Shown here: in pieces, positions 46,601-54,640 of the stretch
How the letters are laid out: every line of letters starts with the position of its first letter
Position numbering within the stretch: the stretch's first letter is position 1
Assembly: GCF_019396345.1 (NCBI RefSeq)
Contig: NZ_JAHKRM010000018.1
Coordinates: forward strand, 211,113 to 275,112
DNA length: 64,000 nt
Direction: 5' to 3'
Source: Nonomuraea guangzhouensis
GTDB taxonomy: Bacteria; Actinomycetota; Actinomycetes; Streptosporangiales; Streptosporangiaceae
Position numbers and translations under genes: made by a program
The notes under the pieces: generated by a model
What the model was told of the DNA's origin: nothing
The model's input: only the letters and a program-made list of their open reading frames with translations
The model's database searches: none

Positions 46601-47554
46601 GAACGCGACCGCCCCGTCCTGCCAGTCGAGGGCGCCGTCGCCGTTGGCGTCGGGGGTGACCACGACCTTGGCCCACGGCAGCTCTTCGGTGAAGGGCGCG
46701 CCGGTGCCCCGGTAGGTCCACTGGCCGCTCCACACGCCCACCCTGACCCGGCCGCCGTCCTCCTGCCTGGCCTGGTGCCAGAAGCGGGCCGCGTCCTTGT
46801 CGGTGCTGCCTGAGGGGCCGTCGTAGGTGGAGTTCGACTCGACGGCGGCGGCCAGGGAGCCGGTGTTGACGATGGCGTACGAGGCGCCGACCGGGGCGGC
46901 GTCGGGCGCGGTCCGCGGGGTGACGGCGGCGAAGACGTCGGCCGTACGGGTGGAGTTGGGGTCGAGCCTGGTGAACGCGGTCGCGGCACCCGGCTGGTCG
47001 CTCGACACCGACACCAGGTCGTGGCCCGGCAGGTCGATCGTGTTGACCCGGAACGCCGCGGTGTCGGTGACCGCGTCGATCGCGAAGGTGGTCACCCGGC
47101 CCTTGACCCGGATGCTGGCGTCCAGCGTGACGCCCGCCTCGACGGTCAGCCGGTAGCGGGCCGAGGCGCCGTCCGTGCCGCGCAGGGCGACCGTGGCCTG
47201 GTACGGCGTGCCGTTCAGCACCACGGCGGGCACCGCGGTGCTGCCGTCGAGCACGGCGCCGCTCGCCTTGTCGGTGTAGCGCAGGATCCTTGGGAAGGCC
47301 GGGTCGAGCGCGACGGCCAGTTGCCCGGAGGAGATCGTGAGCGGCTCGGCCACGGTGGTGGGCTCGGGGGCCAGGTTCTGCTGCGTGGGCGGCGGGGGCG
47401 TGGGGCCGGTGGGCGACTGATCCGGCGAGGACAGCTCGTAGGTCGGCGTGGGCTCGGGCGCCGGCGAGGGGGTGGGGGCGGCCTGCGCGGGGGCGGTCAG
47501 GGTGATCGCCGATAAGGCGAGGGCGGCCGCGAAGGCAACAGGACGTCGACGCAT
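43694..47554 (-). CDS. Secreted endo-alpha-N-acetylgalactosaminidase (GH101)
   Basis: 1286-residue secreted glycosidase that would release Gal-beta-1,3-GalNAc disaccharide from mucin-type O-glycans. Signal peptide (MRRRPVAFAAALALSAITLT) ends at AQA; a Pro/Thr linker follows, then a beta-sandwich and the GH101 barrel, about residues 240-640. Candidate nucleophile Asp486 lies in LYVDVYRPHGW and acid/base Glu512 in QVATEWADKLE, in the order known for GH101. Further regions are a galactose-binding-like module near 800-900, a second one near 900-1060, a CARDB/NEW3-like module (TTTFVNLEDVAAQDVKVTLA) and a C-terminal NPCBM (FAKGLGTHAPADVRYYLGG). ATG 47554 with AAAGGA upstream. It interrupts the usual trpA - lgt neighbourhood. 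Confidence 0.9.
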   Translation of the reverse strand: MRRRPVAFAAALALSAITLTAPAQAAPTPSPAPEPTPTYELSSPDQSPTGPTPPPPTQQNLAPEPTTVAEPLTISSGQLAVALDPAFPRILRYTDKASGAVLDGSTAVPAVVLNGTPYQATVALRGTDGASARYRLTVEAGVTLDASIRVKGRVTTFAIDAVTDTAAFRVNTIDLPGHDLVSVSSDQPGAATAFTRLDPNSTRTADVFAAVTPRTAPDAAPVGASYAIVNTGSLAAAVESNSTYDGPSGSTDKDAARFWHQARQEDGGRVRVGVWSGQWTYRGTGAPFTEELPWAKVVVTPDANGDGALDWQDGAVAFRSIGVKAPGADQTKDRVIAHIPFNFSSQATHPFLRTLDDVKRISLATDGLGQLALLKGYQSEGHDSAHPDYGGNYNKRAGGLADLNALLKTGKEWNATFGVHVNATESYPEAKNFSEQLVNKDTKGWNWLDQSYLIDQRGDLTRGTLAKRFRQLRAETDRNLAVLYVDVYRPHGWVADRLLTELRGQGWQVATEWADKLERSSLWSHWANDLNYGGATNKGLNSQIIRFIRNGEKDVWNTHPILGNARIVEFEGWTAENDFTAFYRNIWEYNLPAKFLQHYQITDWNTDEIVFTGGVRGTLADGRRQLFAGGHKVLDGGTYLLPWEGKYYHYNPAGGTTTWDATRPLTVYKLTDQGRVRVGVATPADGKITLRAEAGVPYVLYPGRAPAQAAPRWGEGSGVRDPGFNGDGLRDWQVTGPVSIQQNERGQRMALLGSGPQARLEQRLTGLQPGRTYTASAFVEVEPGQARQTTLEAGGQKVTIQRSTAKNYIASDEKHDTYFQRVKVTFTAPRDPVTLRITAAAGAAKVRVDDVRLIRSDPAGETETFESAEPGWGPFVKGDAGGAFDARTHLSERHDPYTRAGWNGKTVDDVISGDWSLKAHEERKGLVYRTVPQSVRFEPGHAYEVSFGYQSALAGAYAWVTGYDKGGASVETRRTPVPERRTTGRFAERVVAGCGEVWVGLRSLLPEQAGADFVLDDFAVKDLGADPEAQACGSLDVVPASPAFEQGVASDVTTTFVNLEDVAAQDVKVTLAVPGGWDVAGDGTGTVEPGGKLVTTWKVTPPANASYDTYELKASAVYTAAGAAKSLGAVATVRTLPPPPTADAWASDLEWVSAANGWGPVERDRSNGDLGAGDGTPIVIGGQTFAKGLGTHAPADVRYYLGGRCKAFTASVGVDDVQATRGSVEYSVVADGVVKAHSPVLRAADPAYELTADLTGARYVDLVAGDGGDGNSNDHADWGAARLTCG

Positions 47555-47692
47555 ATATGTCCTTTCAAAGGTATGCGTCGCACTAGGTGTGGCCCCGATA
47601 CCCACACCCGCCGCCGCGACACGTGACCATGGACCGACGCCAGAAATACTGACACTTGTCCGGTTACGAGTCGCGGGATTTGACGGAAACAG

Positions 47693-48493
47693 TTAGGCGC
47701 GGGCGCGGACGCCTTCGGCCATCTCGCGGGCCAGCACGGCGATCGACTCGCGGCCCGCGGCCTCGTCGGGCGCGTCGAGCATCCGGCGGATGAACGCCGA
47801 CCCCACGATGACGCCGTCGGCGTAGCCGGCCACCTCGGCCGCCTGCTTGCCGGTGCCGACGCCCAGGCCCACGCACACCGGCAGCGCGGTGTGCGCGCGG
47901 GTGCGCTTGACCAGGTCCTCGGCCGCCACGTTGACGGTCTCCCTGGCGCCCGTGACGCCCATCAGCGAGGCCGCGTAGACGAACCCGGTGCAGCAGTCGA
48001 CGACGGCCTTGATGCGCGCCTCGGTGGAGCTGGGCGCCACGAGGAACACCGTGTCGATGCCCGCCGCGGCCGAGGCCGCCCGCCACGGCTCCGACTCCTC
48101 CGGCGTCAGGTCGGGCGTGATCGTGCCGACGCCGCCCGCGTTGGCCAGGTCACGCGCGAACCGCTCGGCGCCGTAGCGGTCGATCGGGTTCCAGTAGGTC
48201 ATGACCAGTGTGGCCGCGCCGGTGGCGGCGACCCCCTCGACCGTCCGCATGACGTCGGCGATCCGGGTGCCGTTGAGCAGCGACCGGTGCACGGCGTCCT
48301 GGATGGTCGGCCCGTCCATGAGCGGGTCGGAGTAGGGCAGGCCGATCTCGATCACGTCGCAGCCGGCCTCGACCAGGGCGGCGGCCGCGGCGACGGCGCC
48401 CTCCTTGGACGGGAAGCCCGCGGGCAGGTAGCCGACGAGCGCGGCCCGGTTCGCCGCCTTCGCCGTGGCGAAAACCGTCTGAAGAGTAGTCAT
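47693..48493 (-). CDS. trpA: Tryptophan synthase alpha subunit
   Basis: Cleaves indole-3-glycerol phosphate to indole and glyceraldehyde 3-phosphate. 266-residue TIM barrel with catalytic Glu and Asp in CDVIEIGLPYSDPLMDGPTI. Phosphate-binding loops are VCVGLGVGTGKQA and GVIVGSAFIRRM. ATG 48493. It follows trpB with a 112-base gap that contains a possible 21-codon reading frame. The gene is last in the trpCBA run; the GH101 gene follows after 138 bases. Confidence 0.97.
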   Translation of the reverse strand: MTTLQTVFATAKAANRAALVGYLPAGFPSKEGAVAAAAALVEAGCDVIEIGLPYSDPLMDGPTIQDAVHRSLLNGTRIADVMRTVEGVAATGAATLVMTYWNPIDRYGAERFARDLANAGGVGTITPDLTPEESEPWRAASAAAGIDTVFLVAPSSTEARIKAVVDCCTGFVYAASLMGVTGARETVNVAAEDLVKRTRAHTALPVCVGLGVGTGKQAAEVAGYADGVIVGSAFIRRMLDAPDEAAGRESIAVLAREMAEGVRARA

Positions 48494-48505
48494 GATCGTC
48501 CGTTC

Positions 48506-48571
48506 TCAGTGGTCGAGGGCCGCATCGCCGCCGTCCTTGCCATGGTGCCATCGGCCGCTGTGCTCGGGCAT
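48506..48571 (-). CDS. Possible 21-residue peptide between trpB and trpA
   Basis: ATG 48571 to TGA 48506 reads MPEHSGRWHHGKDGGDAALD plus H. GGA lies only four to six bases before the ATG, so the ribosome binding site is marginal. The stop is 12 bases before the trpA start, a distance suited to translational coupling. It contains a Trp and three His. It may be a coupling device or chance. No family recognised; it is not the HGxxPAxW small membrane protein often found in actinobacterial trp operons. Confidence 0.3.
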   Translation of the reverse strand: MPEHSGRWHHGKDGGDAALDH

Positions 48572-48605
48572 CTTCCAGAGCCGGTGCGGCGCGAACCCCG
48601 GGCCG

Positions 48606-49847
48606 TCAGAGGTTGAAGTACTTCATCGCGGTGCCCATGTCCTTGTCGCCGCGCCCCGACAGGTTGACCAGGATGGTCGCCTCGGGCCCCAGCTCACGGC
48701 CGAGCTCCAGCGCGCCCGCCAGGGCGTGGGACGACTCGATGGCCGGAATGATGCCCTCGGTCCTGGCCAGCAGCGAGAACGCCGCCATCGCGTCGTCGTC
48801 GGTGACCCCGTGGTAGGCCGCCCGCCCGCTGTCCTTGAGCCAGGCGTGCTCGGGCCCGACGCCCGGGTAGTCGAGGCCGGCCGAGATCGAGTGCGACTCG
48901 ATCGTCTGGCCCTCCTCGTCCTGCAGGACGTAGGTGCGCGAGCCGTGCAGCACGCCGACCGAGCCGGCGGTGAGCGTGAGCGCGTGCTCGCCGCTCGCCA
49001 GGCCGTGGCCGGCCGCCTCGTAGCCGTGCAGCTGGACGCCCTCGTCGCCGATGAAGGCGTGGAAGATTCCGATCGCGTTGCTGCCGCCGCCGACGCAGGC
49101 GCAGACCGCGTCGGGCAGCTTGCCGGTCAGCTCCAGCATCTGGCGGCGGGCCTCGACGCCGATGATGCGCGCGAAGTCGCGCACGATCTCGGGGAACGGG
49201 TGCGGGCCCGCGACGGTGCCGAACAGGTAGTGGGTGGTGTCGACGTTGGTGACCCAGTCGCGGAACGCCTCGTTGATGGCGTCCTTGAGCGTCTGGGAGC
49301 CGTTGGTCACCGGCACCACGGTGGCGCCGAGCAGCTTCATCCTGGCCACGTTGAGCGCCTGGCGCTCGCAGTCGACCTCGCCCATGTAGATGACGCACTC
49401 CAGGCCGAGCAGGGCCGCCGCCGTGGCCGTGGCCACGCCGTGCTGGCCCGCGCCGGTCTCGGCGATCACGCGCTTCTTGCCGAGCCGCTTGGTCAGCAGC
49501 GCCTGGCCGAGCACGTTGTTGATCTTGTGCGCGCCGGTGTGCGTGAGGTCCTCGCGCTTGAGGATGATCCGGGCGCCGCCGGCGTGCTCGGCGAAGCGCG
49601 GCACCTCGGTCAGCGTGGTCGGCCGGCCCGCGTACGTACGCAGCAGGTGATCGAACTCGCGCAGGAACTCGGCGTCGTTCTTGGCCTTCTCGTAGACCGC
49701 GGCGACCTCGTCGAGGGCCGGGATGAGCGCCTCGGGAACGTAGCGCCCGCCGAAGATGCCGAACTTGCCGTGCACGTCGGGGTCGTTGCCGTAGGCGCCG
49801 TTGCCCGCCAGGTCGGCGGCGGTGAGGATGGTGCCGTCGTTTGCCAC
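48606..49847 (-). CDS. trpB: Tryptophan synthase beta subunit
   Basis: Condenses indole with serine using pyridoxal phosphate. 413 residues, usual length. The PLP lysine is in EDLTHTGAHKINNVLGQA, the phosphate-binding glycine loop in CVGGGSNAIGIFHAF, and catalytic Glu in IAETGAGQHGVATAT. GTG 49847 preceded by AGAGGGA; only two bases separate it from the trpC stop. Forms the trpCBA operon with its neighbours. Confidence 0.97.
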   Translation of the reverse strand: MANDGTILTAADLAGNGAYGNDPDVHGKFGIFGGRYVPEALIPALDEVAAVYEKAKNDAEFLREFDHLLRTYAGRPTTLTEVPRFAEHAGGARIILKREDLTHTGAHKINNVLGQALLTKRLGKKRVIAETGAGQHGVATATAAALLGLECVIYMGEVDCERQALNVARMKLLGATVVPVTNGSQTLKDAINEAFRDWVTNVDTTHYLFGTVAGPHPFPEIVRDFARIIGVEARRQMLELTGKLPDAVCACVGGGSNAIGIFHAFIGDEGVQLHGYEAAGHGLASGEHALTLTAGSVGVLHGSRTYVLQDEEGQTIESHSISAGLDYPGVGPEHAWLKDSGRAAYHGVTDDDAMAAFSLLARTEGIIPAIESSHALAGALELGRELGPEATILVNLSGRGDKDMGTAMKYFNL

Positions 49848-49849
49848 TG

Positions 49850-50689
49850 CTATCCCTCTGCTCCGTGGTCGGGGCGCGTCGCGGGGTGAGCGCCGGCGGT
49901 CACCAGCGCCTCCACGGCCTTGCGTGGATCCTTGCCGGTGACCAGGCTCTCGCCCACCAGGACGGCGTCGGCGCCGACCCGCGCGTAGGCGAGCAGGTCA
50001 TGCGGACCTCGAACGCCCGACTCCGCGATCTTGATCACATTATCGGGGACCTTCGGCGCCAGCTTCGCGAACACGTCGCGGTCGACCTCAAGTGTTTTCA
50101 AATTGCGGGCGTTGATCCCGATGATCCGGGCGCCCGCCGCGACCGCCCGCTCCAGCTCCTCCTCGGTGTGCACCTCGACCAGCGGGGTGAGCCCGATGGA
50201 CTCGGCCCGCTCGATCAGCGACACCAGGGCCTCCTGCTCCAGGCAGACCACCATCAGCAGCGCCAGGTCGGCGCCGTGGGCCCTGGCCTCCCAGAGCTGG
50301 TAGGAGGTGAGGATGAAGTCCTTGCGCAGGATCGGGATGTCGACACGGGCACGGACCGCGGCCAGGTCCTCGAGGCTGCCGCCGAACTTGCGCCGCTCGG
50401 TCAGCACACTGATGACGTGGGCGCCGCCCGCCTCGTAGTCGGCGGCCAGCGCGGCCGGGTCGGCGATCGCGGCCAGCGCGCCCTTGGACGGGCTGGAGCG
50501 CTTCACCTCGGCGATCACCGAGATCCGGTCGCCGCCCAGCGCCGCGATCGCGTCTTTGGGCGCGGCAGCCCGGTCGGCCCGCTGCTTGAGCTCGTCAAGC
50601 GACACGGCCTGCTGGCGGGTGGCGAGGTCGGCACGCACCCCGTCGAGGATGTCGTCGAGGACGCTCGGCCCTTCGGTCCGCTCACTCAC
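49850..50689 (-). CDS. trpC: Indole-3-glycerol phosphate synthase
   Basis: Closes the indole ring in tryptophan synthesis. 279-residue TIM barrel with VIAEVKRSSPSKGALA, ILRKDFILTSYQL (catalytic Lys), IGINARNLKTLEVD and AESGVRGPHDLL, all family hallmarks. GTG 50689. First gene of the trpCBA cluster; a DUF2752 gene lies 119 bases upstream on the same strand. trpD, trpF and trpE are not adjacent. Confidence 0.97.
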   Translation of the reverse strand: MSERTEGPSVLDDILDGVRADLATRQQAVSLDELKQRADRAAAPKDAIAALGGDRISVIAEVKRSSPSKGALAAIADPAALAADYEAGGAHVISVLTERRKFGGSLEDLAAVRARVDIPILRKDFILTSYQLWEARAHGADLALLMVVCLEQEALVSLIERAESIGLTPLVEVHTEEELERAVAAGARIIGINARNLKTLEVDRDVFAKLAPKVPDNVIKIAESGVRGPHDLLAYARVGADAVLVGESLVTGKDPRKAVEALVTAGAHPATRPDHGAEG

Positions 50690-50808
50690 GCGCTTGGGGT
50701 CCCTCCGGTCGGCAGTTGGGGGCGGCAGAGAGTTCGCATCGCGTCCGCTCCCGGCCTGTCCTGCGATGGTATCGGCCCCGCACCGGTCACCTCACCACAG
50801 ACCCCCGA

Positions 50809-51240
50809 CTACGGCGCGAGGAACGCCCCGAATGGCAGGTTACGGACCACCCAGTACACCAGCACTATGCCGAGAAACGCCCAAAGCCAGGCGGGATGAG
50901 CAAGTGTCGTCCGCCGGGGCCTTCCCTGCCAGGCGCGGACCAGCCAGCGCCCCCACCAGAACAGCAGGAAGGGGATCATCACCATGGCGAGCGGGTTGAG
51001 GCCGAGCGCGGCCACCGGGTCGAGGTGGGCCAGCGCGTGGATGGTGCGCAACGTTCCGCAGCCCGGGCAGTACAGGCCGGTGGCCCACAGGAACGGGCAG
51101 GTCGGATAGTGGCCCGGCTGGTTGGGGTCGATCGTGCCGACCACCGCGAACACCGCCCCCGCCGCGGCGGCGACGCCGAGCGGCGCGAGCACGGACCTGA
51201 GCCGGTCTGTGCCGCGCCGCTCGATGTTCGCGGTGCCCAT
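50809..51240 (-). CDS. DUF2752 membrane protein
   Basis: 143 residues with three to four membrane helices. The DUF2752 signature YPTCPFLWATGLYCPGCGTL with its CPxCG-like cysteines is clear, followed by RTIHALAHLDPVAALGLNPL. ATG 51240 overlaps the dispanin stop as TGATG, so it is co-translated with that gene. In actinobacteria DUF2752 and CD225 genes are often adjacent; function unknown. Confidence 0.9.
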   Translation of the reverse strand: MGTANIERRGTDRLRSVLAPLGVAAAAGAVFAVVGTIDPNQPGHYPTCPFLWATGLYCPGCGTLRTIHALAHLDPVAALGLNPLAMVMIPFLLFWWGRWLVRAWQGRPRRTTLAHPAWLWAFLGIVLVYWVVRNLPFGAFLAP

Positions 51241-51833
51241 CAGTAGCTGGAGGACGGTGCGTTCGCGGCGACGATCACGAACAGCAGGATGTAGCCGATG
51301 ACGATGAGGATGTTGATGATCGCGCCGAAGATCAGCGCGCGCTTCCACCATGTCTTGGCTTCTTCCGAGGACTGGACGGCGCCCTGGTAGTCACCGGCCT
51401 GCCACTTCGAGTTGACCTGTGACGACTTGACAATCGACACGATACCGAAGGGGAGGCAGCAGAACAGCGTCGTGAGGATGGCCGCGACCAGGTGGTTGTC
51501 CGGCGGGGTCTGCGGCGCGCCGTAGCCGCCGGGCTGACCGTAGCCGCCACCGGGGGGCGGGCCGTAGCCGGGAGGCTGCTGACCATAGCCGCCACCGCTC
51601 GGAGGCTGCTGGCCGTAGCCGCCGCCACTGGGCGGCTGCTGACCGTAACCGCCACCGCCACTCGGGGGCTGCTGACCGTAACCACCACCACCGCTGGGCG
51701 GCTGCTGGCCATAGCCACCACCGGCGGGCGGCTGCTGACCGTAACCGCCACCGCCGCTCGGCGGCTGCTGACCGTAACCGCCGCCGGGCGGCTGGGCGCC
51801 GTAACCGCCGTCGCCCTGGTTTCCGTAGCTCAT
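51240..51833 (-). CDS. CD225/dispanin-family membrane protein with YGQQPP repeats
   Basis: 197 residues. The first 105 are low complexity, built of about eight GGGYGQQPPSG units; the C-terminal part is a CD225 (IFITM-like) domain with two membrane segments, NHLVAAILTTLFCCLPFGIV and ALIFGAIINILIVIGYILLF, and KWQAGDYQGAVQSSEEAKTW between them. ATG 51833. The cytoplasmic Tyr/Gln/Gly/Pro-rich region resembles prion-like segments that phase-separate. Function of bacterial dispanins is not established. Co-translated with the DUF2752 gene. Confidence 0.9.
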   Translation of the reverse strand: MSYGNQGDGGYGAQPPGGGYGQQPPSGGGGYGQQPPAGGGYGQQPPSGGGGYGQQPPSGGGGYGQQPPSGGGYGQQPPSGGGYGQQPPGYGPPPGGGYGQPGGYGAPQTPPDNHLVAAILTTLFCCLPFGIVSIVKSSQVNSKWQAGDYQGAVQSSEEAKTWWKRALIFGAIINILIVIGYILLFVIVAANAPSSSY

Positions 51834-51959
51834 GCTAATTGCTCCTCATGTGGTCATTCTGTGGCGAGTTGCGCGCGGCAGCCTAGCGACAAACCGCTAA
51901 CGACGTGGAATAACGTCCACGTTGCGGACAATTTGTGACCGGACTGAAAGTCCTGCCGG

Positions 51960-52526
51960 TCAGTAGTTCCCGGCCGTGGCGGCGCTCGAGAGCCCCACCA
52001 AAGTGAGCCACAAGCCGCCGAAGAAGATCCAAAGGATCACCCAGAGCACGATCGTGATGTACGAGGTGATCAGGCCGCCCATGGCCATGCCCTGACCTTC
52101 CTCGCCGGTGCGCTTGATGCGGCTGAGCGCCATGTGGCCGACGACGGCGCCGGGGATGCTGGTCAGGCCGCAGAACAGCAGGCCGACGATGCCCAGGACG
52201 AGCGAGGTGATGGCCAGCCCGCTGGTGGACCGCTGCGGGACCCCGTACGCGCCGTAGCCGGGTTGCCCGTAGGCGCCCGGCGGCTGCTGACCATAGCCGT
52301 AGCCGGACTGCTGGCCGTAACCGTAATCACCGGATGGCTGCTGACCGTACCCGTAACCACCGGCGGGCTGCTGACCGTAACCGCTCTGCCAGCCGTCGGA
52401 GCCGCTGGGCGGCTGCTGGCCATAACCGCTCGGGGGCTGCTGGCCGTAGCCGGGCGGCTGGCCGTAGCCCCCGCCGGGCGGCTGCGCGCCGTAACCCCCG
52501 CTGTTGCCCTCGTCCCCGTAGCTCAT
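51960..52526 (-). CDS. DUF4190 membrane protein with YGQQP repeats
   Basis: 188 residues. The N-terminal 95 residues carry about ten GYGQQP-like units beginning MSYGDEGNSGGYGAQPPGG, closely resembling the start of the adjacent dispanin. The C-terminal DUF4190 domain has two membrane helices, GLAITSLVLGIVGLLFCGLT and SYITIVLWVILWIFFGGLWL, separated by GHMALSRIKRTGEEGQGMAM. ATG 52526. The shared N-terminus with the CD225 protein suggests that the two tails interact or share a scaffold. Confidence 0.88.
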   Translation of the reverse strand: MSYGDEGNSGGYGAQPPGGGYGQPPGYGQQPPSGYGQQPPSGSDGWQSGYGQQPAGGYGYGQQPSGDYGYGQQSGYGYGQQPPGAYGQPGYGAYGVPQRSTSGLAITSLVLGIVGLLFCGLTSIPGAVVGHMALSRIKRTGEEGQGMAMGGLITSYITIVLWVILWIFFGGLWLTLVGLSSAATAGNY

Positions 52527-52615
52527 GCCCGTGGCTCCTCGTCCCCTCTTGACCCGTTGCAGAGGAAGCTTATTGACAAAACGTCCGCCGGTCCGGCAAC
52601 GGTTCAGACCGTGGA

Positions 52616-54160
52616 TTATTTGTGATGAGCCCGCGACAGAGAGGGATCGGCCGAGGCCGGGACCGAGGCACTCGATCGTCCGCGCACCGCCGCCAGCACG
52701 CCGCCGAGAGCCGCCGCCGCGGTGGTGAGCAGGAACGCCGTACGGAAGTCGCCATGACCGGGCGACACCCCCAGGACGAGCGTCAGGACGGCCACGGTGA
52801 CGGCACCGGAGAGATACTGCGACGTGGTCAGCAGCGCCCCCGCCGTGCTCTGATGGGCGGCCGGCACGTCATGGGTCCCGATGATGAACATGGACGTGTA
52901 GATGACCCCGTGCCCGAACCCGCTGAGCAGCAGCCCGGGAAGCAGATCGGCGGCGTACGAGTCCCCGTGCAGCGCCAGGGAGAGCCAGAGCAGACCCACG
53001 GTCGCGACGGCGAACCCGGCGACGAGCACGTTCGCCGCCCCGAACCTCCGCACCGCGCGCCCCGCCGTCGTGCTGCCGACGGTCACCATGACCGCCAGCG
53101 GCAGGAACGCCAACCCCGCTTGTACCGGCGCGTATCCCTTCATTTCCTGCAGAAGCAGGGTGAGCAGGTAGAACTCTGACCCGACGCTCGCCATGTAGAG
53201 CGCGGTCGCCGCCGCCCCGGCACGCAACGATCTCGTACGCCGCAGAACAGGCTCGATGAGGACGTTGGGCGAGACCCCCTCGTTCCGCACGAACCCGACG
53301 AACAGCACCACCGCGAGGCCGAGGCAGACGAGCGTCGCCGGCGACCCCCACCCGTGGGAGGAGCCGAGCGTCAGCCCGAGAACCAACGTGAGCACGGTGC
53401 CGGTGCCGAGCACCGAGGCGAGCACGGGAACGCGCCCAGCGCCCACGCCGGCCCCGTCCGCCGCGCCACCACCGTCCGCCGCGCTGCCGTCGGCCACCGC
53501 GCTGCCGTCGGCCACCGCGCGGCCGGGCGTGCCGTCGCCGCCGGTGGCGGGCCGAGCCGAGGCGATCCAGAGGGCCGCTCCCAGCGCGCACAGCAACGTG
53601 AGCGGGACGTTGATGACGAACGTGAGCCGCCACGACGCCGCCGTCAGCAGCCCGCCGAGTATCGCCCCCGCCGCCAGCCCCGAGGCGCCGACCGACCCCC
53701 AGACCGCCAGCGCCCTGGCCCGCGACGCCCCCGGCGGGAACGTCGTCCCGATCAGCCCGAGCACGGCCGGCTGCAGCAGCGCCGCCCCGAGCCCCTGCAC
53801 CCCCCGCGCGGCCAGCAGCAGCGTCCCGTCACCAGCAGCCCCGCCCACCGCGCTGGCGACGCCGAACAGCACGATGGAGACGACGAAGAGCCGCTTGGCC
53901 CCCACCCGATCCGACAGGCGCCCGCCGACCACGAGGAACCCGGCGAAGAGCACGGCGTAGGCGCTCACGATCCACTGGGCGAGCGCCGGTTCGAGCCGCA
54001 GGTCGGCGGCGATGCTGGGCAGGGCGATATAGATGATCGAGTAGTCGAGGGCGATGAGGAACTGCGCCACCGACAGCACGGCCAGCGTGGCGGACGCGCG
54101 CCCGGCCGTCGCGACCGCCCCCGCGGCGGCAGGCGCCACGGTCAATTCCCGAGATGTCAT
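52616..54160 (-). CDS. MFS drug-resistance exporter (14-TM DHA2 type)
   Basis: 514 residues with about 14 membrane segments. Motif A variant VVGGRLSDRVGAKRLFVVS follows helix 2, and motif C-like GLIGTTFPPGASRARALAVW leads into helix 5. A cytoplasmic loop in the middle has an Ala/Asp/Gly/Ser-rich tandem repeat (AVADGS units). ATG 54160. A MerR-family gene begins divergently 62 bases away with a perfect 20-bp palindrome between them, so it is probably induced by a ligand sensed by that regulator. Substrate unknown. Confidence 0.92.
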   Translation of the reverse strand: MTSRELTVAPAAAGAVATAGRASATLAVLSVAQFLIALDYSIIYIALPSIAADLRLEPALAQWIVSAYAVLFAGFLVVGGRLSDRVGAKRLFVVSIVLFGVASAVGGAAGDGTLLLAARGVQGLGAALLQPAVLGLIGTTFPPGASRARALAVWGSVGASGLAAGAILGGLLTAASWRLTFVINVPLTLLCALGAALWIASARPATGGDGTPGRAVADGSAVADGSAADGGGAADGAGVGAGRVPVLASVLGTGTVLTLVLGLTLGSSHGWGSPATLVCLGLAVVLFVGFVRNEGVSPNVLIEPVLRRTRSLRAGAAATALYMASVGSEFYLLTLLLQEMKGYAPVQAGLAFLPLAVMVTVGSTTAGRAVRRFGAANVLVAGFAVATVGLLWLSLALHGDSYAADLLPGLLLSGFGHGVIYTSMFIIGTHDVPAAHQSTAGALLTTSQYLSGAVTVAVLTLVLGVSPGHGDFRTAFLLTTAAAALGGVLAAVRGRSSASVPASADPSLSRAHHK

Positions 54161-54175
54161 GCGGCCATGATCGAA

Positions 54176-54195
54176 CCTTCACACTAGTGTGAAGG
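54176..54195. promoter_or_regulatory. MerR-type operator palindrome
   Basis: CCTTCACACTAGTGTGAAGG is a perfect 20-bp palindrome lying 15 bases upstream of the MFS start codon and 27 upstream of the merR start. It fits the dyad that MerR-family dimers bind between promoter elements and could control both genes. Confidence 0.75.
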
Positions 54196-54222
54196 AAAGC
54201 CGTGTCGGGAGGAGTCGTTCCG

Positions 54223-54588
54223 GTGAGGATCGGAGAGCTGGCCGAGCGTACGAACGTGCCTACCCGGCTGCTGCGCTACTACGAGGAGCAGGGGCTGCTC
54301 TCCCCCAACCGGGCGGCGAACGGCTACCGCGACTATCCGGAGGAGCTCGTCGACCGGGTGACGCAGATCCGCGGCCTGCTCGACTCCGGCGTTCCGACGA
54401 GGATCATCAAGCAGATCCTCCCGTGCCTCGACGATCCGTGCACGATCCACGTCACGGACGCCACGCCGGAGCTGATCGCGAGCCTCGAACAGCAGCGCGA
54501 CCAGATGGACGCGCGCATCCGCTGCCTGGCCAGAAACCGCGACGCGATCAACGCCTACCTCGACGTGGTCCGCCGCGACACGCACTAG
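54223..54588 (+). CDS. MerR-family transcriptional regulator
   Basis: 121 residues from GTG 54223, which has GGGAGGAG eight bases upstream; GTG 54202 is less well placed. Winged helix-turn-helix at the N-terminus (RIGELAERTNVPTRLLRYYE, then GYRDYPEELVDRV), followed by a dimerisation helix (SLEQQRDQMDARIRCLARNR). Cysteines in LPCLDDPC might bind a ligand or metal, but the SoxR four-Cys cluster is absent. Divergent from the MFS exporter with the operator palindrome between them. Confidence 0.9.
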   Translation: MRIGELAERTNVPTRLLRYYEEQGLLSPNRAANGYRDYPEELVDRVTQIRGLLDSGVPTRIIKQILPCLDDPCTIHVTDATPELIASLEQQRDQMDARIRCLARNRDAINAYLDVVRRDTH

Positions 54589-54640
54589 ATCGTTCCACTC
54601 ATCGCGACGCACGCCAGATCCAGGCGCCGCCGGGCTCGCG

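Noticed and set aside
54176..54195. SoxR box
   Set aside because: The palindrome sequence differs from the known SoxR operator, and the regulator lacks the iron-sulfur cysteine cluster.
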